DNA from: Chloroflexota bacterium
Lineage (GTDB): Bacteria; Chloroflexota; Limnocylindria; Limnocylindrales; Limnocylindraceae
Assembly (NCBI GenBank): GCA_009692905.1
Contig: SHYI01000021.1
Location: forward strand, 1-11,905
Length of the DNA: 11,905 nucleotides
Reading direction: 5' to 3'
The notes beneath the pieces are model-generated. The model was not told the origin of the DNA and did no database searches. It worked only from the letters and a program-made list of their open reading frames with translations. Below, piece after piece: positions 6,700 to 11,905 of the stretch. The first letter of the stretch is position 1. Each line of letters opens with the position of its first letter. The position numbers were made by a program, and so were the translations under genes.

Positions 6700-8030
6700 G
6701 CAGCGGCAAGATCTTCAGTCGCGGCGGCGCCGCGCTCCCCATCGCTGCGTCTGGTGACGGCGCGTACATCACCGACAAGAGCAGTCGTCGCTATCTCGAT
6801 GCGGCAGGTGGCGCAATCGTGGTGGGGATTGGCCACGGGCGACGCGCCGTTGCTGATGCCGCTGCGGCGCAGATGGCGAAGATCGCCTACGCCCATGGGA
6901 GCGCATTCACCGCCGAAACCCTCGACGCCTGGGCGAGTGAGGTTGGCCCACTTCTGCCAATGAACGAGCCGTCCCTCTATCCGGTCTCCGGCGGTTCGGA
7001 GGCGGCAGAGACGGCGCTCAAGATGGTGCGCGCCTACTGGCTGGCACAAGGTGAGCCCGATCGCACCGTGGTGGTGAGCCGCTGGGGGAGCTATCACGGC
7101 AACACGCTCGGCGCTCTCGACCTCTCTGGTCGCACTGGGCTGCGTCGCCCATATGAGCCGTGGCTCGGGCGCTTTGAGCATGTCTCGGCCCCGTATTCGT
7201 ATCGTGCTGGTCACGACGGCGCTAACGCCATTGCTAGCGGCGCCGAAGCGGTCGCCGAACTTGACGCGCTGCTGAAGCGCGTTGGCCCTGGACGCATCGC
7301 CGCCTTTGTTGCCGAGCCGATCGTCGGTGCAACGCTCGCCGCCGCCGTCCCACCCGACGACTATTGGCCGGCGATCAGTGCGTGGTGCGCGCGCAATAAG
7401 GTGCTCCTCGTTGCCGATGAGGTGATGACTGGATTCGGCCGAACCGGAACCTGGTTTGGTTCAAACCATTGGAAGCTTCAGCCAGACCTGTTGCTCGCCG
7501 CGAAGGGCGTGACGAGTGGCTACTGGCCGTTCGGCTTCGTTGCCGCAGCGGGCCACGTTGCTGAGCCGATCTTGGCGAGTGGCTTCGTCCACGGCTTCAC
7601 CTATAGCCACTCGATTCCCGGAGCCGCCGTTGCGCGCTCCGTGTTGAAGATTCTGCGCGACGAGAACCTGATTGAAGCCTCTGCAACCCGAGGCGCCCAG
7701 CTGCGCGCGGCACTTGAGGCAGAGCTCGTTGACGATCCGTGGGTCGGCGAGATTCGCGGGCGCGGCCTGCTGCTCGGAATCGAACTTGTTGCCGACCGCG
7801 CCAGTAAGGCGCCTCACGCGCGTGCCAAGCGCGTCACCGAGCGCGTGTTGGCGCACGCCAAGAACGCTGCTGATGTTGGCCTGCTTCTCTATAGCGCGAC
7901 CGGCCAAGCCAACGGGGTAGATGGCGACCAGCTCGTGATCGGCCCACCGTTCGTGATTGGCGACGAGGAGATTGCGCGCATTGCCCGCGGGACCGCCGCA
8001 GCGATCCGCGCGGTGCGCGACGAGGCTTAG
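6696..8030 (+). CDS. Second class III PLP aminotransferase, omega-transaminase-like
   Basis: This 444-residue PLP-dependent class III aminotransferase is distinct from the one at 3641. It has YLDAAGGAIVVGIGHG (33-48), SGGSEAAE (98-105), SYHGNT (132-137), AEPIVG (206-211), ADEVMTGFGRTG with Asp241, the Schiff-base Lys270 in LAAKGVTSGYWP, and Thr302 in GFTYSHS. The TSGYWPFG and TYSHS patterns are typical of the broad omega-amino acid:pyruvate, diamine or 2,2-dialkylglycine-like branch, not the GABA branch. It therefore probably acts on a different amine substrate or a different step from the first enzyme. The GTG start at 6696 overlaps the CoA-transferase stop (GTGA), which ties it to that operon. 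Its TAG stop overlaps the stop of the convergent osmC gene, and no terminator fits between them. Confidence 0.92.
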   Translation: MSSGKIFSRGGAALPIAASGDGAYITDKSSRRYLDAAGGAIVVGIGHGRRAVADAAAAQMAKIAYAHGSAFTAETLDAWASEVGPLLPMNEPSLYPVSGGSEAAETALKMVRAYWLAQGEPDRTVVVSRWGSYHGNTLGALDLSGRTGLRRPYEPWLGRFEHVSAPYSYRAGHDGANAIASGAEAVAELDALLKRVGPGRIAAFVAEPIVGATLAAAVPPDDYWPAISAWCARNKVLLVADEVMTGFGRTGTWFGSNHWKLQPDLLLAAKGVTSGYWPFGFVAAAGHVAEPILASGFVHGFTYSHSIPGAAVARSVLKILRDENLIEASATRGAQLRAALEAELVDDPWVGEIRGRGLLLGIELVADRASKAPHARAKRVTERVLAHAKNAADVGLLLYSATGQANGVDGDQLVIGPPFVIGDEEIARIARGTAAAIRAVRDEA

Positions 8031-8461
8031 GCGTTAATCGAGAGGGTGATCTCGACGTTCCCCGCTAGCGCTGCTGAAATTGGGCAGCCGCCCTTCGCCC
8101 CTTCGGCAAGCTCCGCAAACTTGGCAGCATCAAGACCCGGAACATCACCCTTCAAGGTGAGTGCCGACTTCGTGACGCGCCAACCCGCCTCGACCTTCTC
8201 AAAGGTCACGGTCGCTGAAACGTCGAGCTGCGTGGCCGGAGTGTTATTGCGCGCGAGGCCGCCCGAGAGCGCCATCGCGAAGCAGGATGCGTGCGCTGCG
8301 GCGAGCAACTCCTCTGGAGAGGTTGACCCGTCATGCGCCTCGGAGCGTCGCGGCCAACTTACTGGCAGCGTGCCGATCGCTCCGCTCTCAAACGAGGTGA
8401 TGGCCCCGGAGCCCTCAAGGAGTGAGCCGTTCCAGGTGGCGGTCGCCGTTCGCGTGGTCAT
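8027..8461 (-). CDS. osmC: OsmC-type peroxiredoxin (organic hydroperoxide reductase)
   Basis: This small cytoplasmic thiol peroxidase reduces organic hydroperoxides. The 144-residue length and layout match OsmC. A beta-rich N-terminus with TATWNGSLLEGSG leads to Arg39 in PRRSE, then SPEELLAAAHASCFAMALS with the first catalytic Cys60 and Glu50/Glu51. The second catalytic Cys126 lies in KGGCPISAAL. Cys60 and Cys126 are almost exactly the positions of the cysteine pair in E. coli OsmC (59 and 125), which favours the OsmC branch over Ohr. A ribosome site reading AAGGGGGG lies six bases before the ATG. The gene is divergent from the RND exporter across a 112-bp gap and convergent with the upstream aminotransferase, with the stop codons overlapping. 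A stress-response role is inferred from the family. Confidence 0.93.
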   Translation of the reverse strand: MTTRTATATWNGSLLEGSGAITSFESGAIGTLPVSWPRRSEAHDGSTSPEELLAAAHASCFAMALSGGLARNNTPATQLDVSATVTFEKVEAGWRVTKSALTLKGDVPGLDAAKFAELAEGAKGGCPISAALAGNVEITLSINA

Positions 8462-8530
8462 GATTAACCCCCCTTAATACGTTTTTAGCCCCGCAGCATC
8501 CTCGGCGGGATTCCGCGATACTACGCCTGT

Positions 8531-8546
8531 TGGGCACTGCTGCCCA
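8531..8546. repeat. Inverted repeat between osmC and the RND exporter gene
   Basis: TGGGCA-CTGC-TGCCCA has perfect 6-bp arms around a 4-base centre. It lies 28 bases upstream of the exporter ATG, in the 112-bp divergent gap. It could be a dimeric regulator site or a hairpin in the exporter 5' UTR. Just left of it, GATACT on the plus strand (8517-8522) and TAGTAT on the minus strand (8518-8523) are overlapping -10-like hexamers for the two divergent genes. The repeat is seen directly; its function is inferred. Confidence 0.5.
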
Positions 8547-8562
8547 CTCCAATCGGTGAATA

Positions 8563-8569
8563 GAGGGGG
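8563..8569 (+). promoter_or_regulatory. Ribosome binding site of the RND exporter
   Basis: GAGGGGG lies four bases before the ATG at 8574. It falls inside the extension implied by the in-frame GTG at 8556, so translation should begin at 8574. Confidence 0.7.
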
Positions 8570-8573
8570 TTCC

Positions 8574-11500
8574 ATGTTTTTCCTGACCAAGCTCGCGGTC
8601 GCTCGACGCAGCGTGACCATCCTGATCGCACTCGCAGTATTCGGCGGGGGCGTGGCGAGCTGGGGGAGCCTGAAGCAGGAGCTGCTTCCAAACATTGATT
8701 TCCCAATCGTGACGATCATCGCCCCGTACCCAGGGGCGGGCACGGCCGATGTCGCCGAGCAGGTGGCCGCGCCGATTGAGGCTGCCGTTGCCTCGGTGGC
8801 AGGGGTTGAGTCGCTCCGCTCCGTCTCAACGACTGGGCTCGGCTTCGTCTCCGCCCAATTCGCCTACGGGAGCGACGTCAAGGAGATCGTGCGCCAGATT
8901 GAGGCCGCGATCGACGGTTCGCGCCTCCCCGCTGGCGTCACCCCAGTGGTCCGAAACTTCAACATCAACTCGTCTGCCGTGGTGATCGCCACCCTGACCC
9001 CAAAGAGCGGCACGACACTCTCAGAACTCGCAGCCCTCGCCCAGAACGAGCTGATGCCAAGCATTCGTGGCATTAGCGGGATCTCCGCCGCCGACCTATC
9101 GGGCGGCACTGAGACGCAGGCGTTTATTCAACTCGACGCAGCGAAGCTCACCGCGACGGGCGTCAGCATGTCGCAGGTACAAGGCCTGATTCAGGCGAAC
9201 AACCTGACCTATCCAGGGGGGCAGCTCCCAGTCGGCACAGGCCTAGTGCCAGTCTCGGCAACCGGTCGCTTCACCTCCGTTGCCGACCTTGAGAACCTCA
9301 TCGTCGGTGGCGGCGTTACCCCAGCGGGCCAGCCGTACCCCGTCTTCTTGAAGGATGTCGCGACGATCTCGCTCGCCGAGGTGCACACCACCGGCTGGTC
9401 TGAGACGAATGGCACCCCTGGCCTAACCATCAGCGTGGGCAAATCGGCCGATGCCAATACGGTCACCACCGCCCAGGAGTCCATTGCCGCCATCGAAGAG
9501 TTTGCCGCCGCGCACGATGCGCAGGTCAAGCACTCGATCGTCACCGACTCATCGGTCTTCATCCTTGAATCCATCGATGCCCTCCTGAAGGAGGGTGGCC
9601 TTGGTGCAGCCTTCGCCGTTGTTGTGATCTTTATCTTCTTGCTCAACCTGCGCTCAACCATCGTGGCTGCAGTGAGCATCCCGCTGAGCGTCTTGGCGGC
9701 CATCATTCTCATGTCAGTGACCGGAATCAGCATTAACATCATGACCCTCGGCGGCCTCGCCGTAGCGGTTGGTCGCGTCGTTGACGACTCCATTGTGGTG
9801 CTCGAAAACATTTACCGACACCGCAGCCAGGGTGAGCCCATCGGCGAAGCGGTGCTGAACGGCACGCGCGAGGTCGCCTCGGCGATCACCAGCTCGACCA
9901 TCACGACGATTGCGGTCTTCTTGCCGCTCGGCGTTGTGGGCGGCCTGATCAGCCAGTTCTTCCTCCCCTTCGCGCTTACCGTGACCTACGCCCTGCTCGC
10001 ATCGCTGGTTGTTGCCCTTACGGTGATTCCGGTGCTCGCTTATTTCTTGGTGAAGGTGAAGGGCTCCAAGGCAACGATTCCGTACGCGGTCGACACCGAC
10101 CACGAAGAGGTCTCCATTTGGGGGCGCCTCTATCTGCCAGTGCTCGGACTTGCGCTGCGACGTCGCGCCACGAAGTTCGTCACGCTGCTCATCGCATTCA
10201 GCCTCTTCCTTGGGGCCACCTCGCTCGCAGGTTCCATTCCAACTCAGTTCTTGAACAGCGGAAGCGAGAAGGTGCTCACCGTGACGGTCAACCCGCCACT
10301 CGGCACCTCAACAGAGCGTGTCCTAACGCGTAGCCGTGTCGCCTACGAGATTCTTGAGAAGGACCAAACCGTTGAGTTGGTAACGACCTCGATTCCGAGC
10401 GCGGACTCGACAGGTACGCAAACGCTCGTCGCCGCCACCACGGGCCGGGCGCCGAACGCCGCACGCATGACGGTTGTTCTTAGTGCCGATACGGATCTCG
10501 CTGAAGCGAAGACCCGCCTGGCGGAATCGCTCGCAGAGGTGGGCACCCAGGGATGGACCGTGACGATTGAGGAGATCGGCTTTGCCGCCGGCTCCAACGC
10601 TATCTCGGTGATCGTTACTGGTGAGCGCGCCGCGGATGTTGAGGCCGCATCGGACCTCCTCGTCACCACGCTCGCTGCGAATGGCGACCTCGCAAACGTG
10701 AAGAGTGATCTTGTGAAGGCCGGCCGCCAGATTGAGATCACGGTCAATCCATCAACGGCCGCGATGGCCGGACTTTCGGCAGCTCAGGTAGCTGGCGAGG
10801 TGCGCAATCTCCTGGTCGGTTCGCAGCTCGGACAGATCACGATTGACGGCTCAAAGGTGAACCTCTCCATGAAGATCGATAGCAGCTCCGTCAGCGACAT
10901 CGCCCAGCTCGGTGCGTACCTGGTTGGCGGCGCAAAGAAGGTGCCACTCAGCAGCATCGCAACAATTGAGGAGCTCTCCGTTCCATCAAGCATTACGCGC
11001 ATCGACCAGGCGCTCGCCGCCAACGTGAGCGGCGAGATCGCGGTCGCCGACACCGGCGCCGTGAACACCGCCGTGAAGACCGCGGTCACCGAACTCCAGG
11101 ATGCAGGAAAGTTGAGCAAGGTCGACGTGCGCCTCGCCGGCGTGACGGAGCAGCAGAACGAGTCGTTCAGCGGCCTCTTCACTGCGATGGCCGTTGCAAT
11201 CCTGCTCGTCTACCTGACCATGGTGCTGGTCTTCAACTCGCTGGTTGATCCGCTCGTGATCATGTTCAGCCTGCCGCTCGCTGTCATCGGTGCCTTCCCA
11301 GCACTGTTGATCACCGATCGCCCAATCGGCATCTCGGCGCTCATCGGCTTCTTGATGTTGATCGGTATCGTGGTGACGAACGCCATCGTGCTGCTCGACC
11401 GAGTTGAACAGCTACGTCATGAGGGGGTCCCAACGAAAGATGCCCTTCTGCGCGCTGGTGCAACTCGGGTACGCCCGATCCTGATGACGGCGGTCGCCAC

Positions 11501-11693
11501 GATCCTCGCACTCGTGCCGCTCGCGGCGGGGCCGAGCGAGGGCTCGATCATCGCCGCCGAACTCGGCACGGTGGTGATTGGCGGACTCCTCTCATCGACG
11601 CTCCTCACCCTGCTCGTGGTGCCAGTGGTGTACAGCCTTATCGACGGGCTCAAGGAGAGCCTCTCACGCGGCAAGCGGGCGAAGGCCGCCTAA
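8574..11693 (+). CDS. RND-superfamily efflux permease (AcrB/HAE1-like, SwrC-type)
   Basis: This proton-driven exporter sits in the cytoplasmic membrane. The 1039-residue product has the classic duplicated layout: TM1 at about 11-31, a large external domain at about 32-340, TM2-TM6 at about 341-500, TM7 at about 532-552, a second large external domain to about 862, then TM8-TM12 and a short basic tail (RGKRAKAA). The proton-relay motif GRVVDDSIVVLENI gives Asp404 and Asp405, equivalent to AcrB Asp407/408. RVRPILMT follows TM10, as in the family. Where AcrB has Lys940 in TM10, this protein has Thr935 in GIVVTNAIVLLD, as in SwrC-like pumps of Gram-positive bacteria. No membrane-fusion or outer-membrane partner is adjacent. 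The short amphipathic start MFFLTKLAVARR is typical. Possible cargo is lipids, lipopeptides or drugs; the substrate is unknown. Confidence 0.93.
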   Translation: MFFLTKLAVARRSVTILIALAVFGGGVASWGSLKQELLPNIDFPIVTIIAPYPGAGTADVAEQVAAPIEAAVASVAGVESLRSVSTTGLGFVSAQFAYGSDVKEIVRQIEAAIDGSRLPAGVTPVVRNFNINSSAVVIATLTPKSGTTLSELAALAQNELMPSIRGISGISAADLSGGTETQAFIQLDAAKLTATGVSMSQVQGLIQANNLTYPGGQLPVGTGLVPVSATGRFTSVADLENLIVGGGVTPAGQPYPVFLKDVATISLAEVHTTGWSETNGTPGLTISVGKSADANTVTTAQESIAAIEEFAAAHDAQVKHSIVTDSSVFILESIDALLKEGGLGAAFAVVVIFIFLLNLRSTIVAAVSIPLSVLAAIILMSVTGISINIMTLGGLAVAVGRVVDDSIVVLENIYRHRSQGEPIGEAVLNGTREVASAITSSTITTIAVFLPLGVVGGLISQFFLPFALTVTYALLASLVVALTVIPVLAYFLVKVKGSKATIPYAVDTDHEEVSIWGRLYLPVLGLALRRRATKFVTLLIAFSLFLGATSLAGSIPTQFLNSGSEKVLTVTVNPPLGTSTERVLTRSRVAYEILEKDQTVELVTTSIPSADSTGTQTLVAATTGRAPNAARMTVVLSADTDLAEAKTRLAESLAEVGTQGWTVTIEEIGFAAGSNAISVIVTGERAADVEAASDLLVTTLAANGDLANVKSDLVKAGRQIEITVNPSTAAMAGLSAAQVAGEVRNLLVGSQLGQITIDGSKVNLSMKIDSSSVSDIAQLGAYLVGGAKKVPLSSIATIEELSVPSSITRIDQALAANVSGEIAVADTGAVNTAVKTAVTELQDAGKLSKVDVRLAGVTEQQNESFSGLFTAMAVAILLVYLTMVLVFNSLVDPLVIMFSLPLAVIGAFPALLITDRPIGISALIGFLMLIGIVVTNAIVLLDRVEQLRHEGVPTKDALLRAGATRVRPILMTAVATILALVPLAAGPSEGSIIAAELGTVVIGGLLSSTLLTLLVVPVVYSLIDGLKESLSRGKRAKAA

Positions 11694-11710
11694 ATAGGGG
11701 TCCCGAAGCC

Positions 11711-11735
11711 AATCCTGATAGAATCAGTCGGGATT
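11711..11735. promoter_or_regulatory. Nested inverted repeats overlapping a probable sufB -10
   Basis: In the 76-bp gap before sufB, CTGAT-AGA-ATCAG (11715-11727) is a perfect 5-bp inverted repeat. The flanking AATCC (11711-11715) and GGATT (11731-11735) form a second, slightly offset pair. TAGAAT (11719-11724), one mismatch from TATAAT, lies inside. A protein bound here would cover the -10, as expected for an Fe-S-responsive repressor of suf genes. The repeats are visible; the regulatory role is inferred. It does not look like a terminator, since no T-run follows. Confidence 0.45.
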
Positions 11736-11769
11736 ACCCCGCAGAGTCCAGCAGGGAAGAGGAGGCTCC

Positions 11770-11905
11770 ATGACGGTCGCTAAGGAGACGGTTCGCGACG
11801 AACGGGAGCAGTACGCCTTCCACGACGACATCACCTACCTGCGCGAGACGAAGGCCGGCCTGACCGAGGCCACGGTTCGGGAGATCTCCGAGACGAAGGA
11901 TGAGC
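11770..11905 (+). CDS. sufB: Fe-S cluster assembly scaffold protein SufB, 5' end only
   Basis: The first 45 codons of SufB are present and the frame runs open off the right edge. SufB is a cytoplasmic scaffold that, with SufC and SufD, assembles Fe-S clusters. The visible part has YAFHDD (15-20) followed by YLRETKAGLTEATVREISETKDE (23-45). This matches the conserved SufB start in which a HD-x-Y segment leads to GL...VxxIS..K.E just before the usual EPxWM. The ATG at 11770 has AGGAGG four bases upstream. It starts 76 bases after the exporter, with its own likely promoter, so it probably opens a separate suf operon continuing to the right. The call rests on a short segment but the motif spacing is characteristic. 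Confidence 0.85.
   Translation, partial: MTVAKETVRDEREQYAFHDDITYLRETKAGLTEATVREISETKDE

Overview
The window is 11.9 kb of G+C-rich, densely packed bacterial chromosome. All nine complete genes and the two cut by the window edges can be assigned to known families. No mobile element, CRISPR array, rRNA or tRNA is visible. Strong AGGAGG-type ribosome sites, GTG starts with 4-base start/stop overlaps, TANNNT-like -10 elements, and an RND pump encoded without a membrane-fusion or outer-membrane partner suggest a high-G+C, possibly monoderm lineage such as Chloroflexota or Actinomycetota. That placement is inference from style, not a marker-gene result.

Region 1 (1-1511) is a leftward metal-uptake operon: cbiM, with a fused C-terminal PDGLE (CbiN-like) domain, followed by the start of cbiQ. 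These are components of an ECF-type cobalt/nickel importer; the ATPase would lie beyond the left edge. Region 2 (about 1420-1969) is a divergent Fur-family metalloregulator. A near-perfect 20-bp palindrome (1468-1487) lies between the two genes and resembles the nickel-responsive Nur box, so the likely circuit is a metal-sensing repressor that controls both itself and the importer.

Region 3 (2021-8030) is a rightward catabolic cluster: an aldehyde dehydrogenase, a class III omega-aminotransferase, the two subunits of a glutaconate-type family I CoA-transferase, and a second class III aminotransferase. The last three genes are translationally coupled. In logical order, transamination of an omega-amino acid, oxidation of the semialdehyde and CoA activation of the acid would carry an amino acid or polyamine breakdown product into central metabolism. 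The exact substrate cannot be read from the sequence.

Region 4 (8027-11693) is a leftward OsmC-type peroxiredoxin whose stop codon overlaps that of the last aminotransferase, and a divergent rightward RND-family exporter of about 1039 residues. Region 5 (11770 to the right edge) is the first 45 codons of sufB, which starts an Fe-S cluster assembly operon. It is preceded by nested inverted repeats that overlap a probable -10 element.
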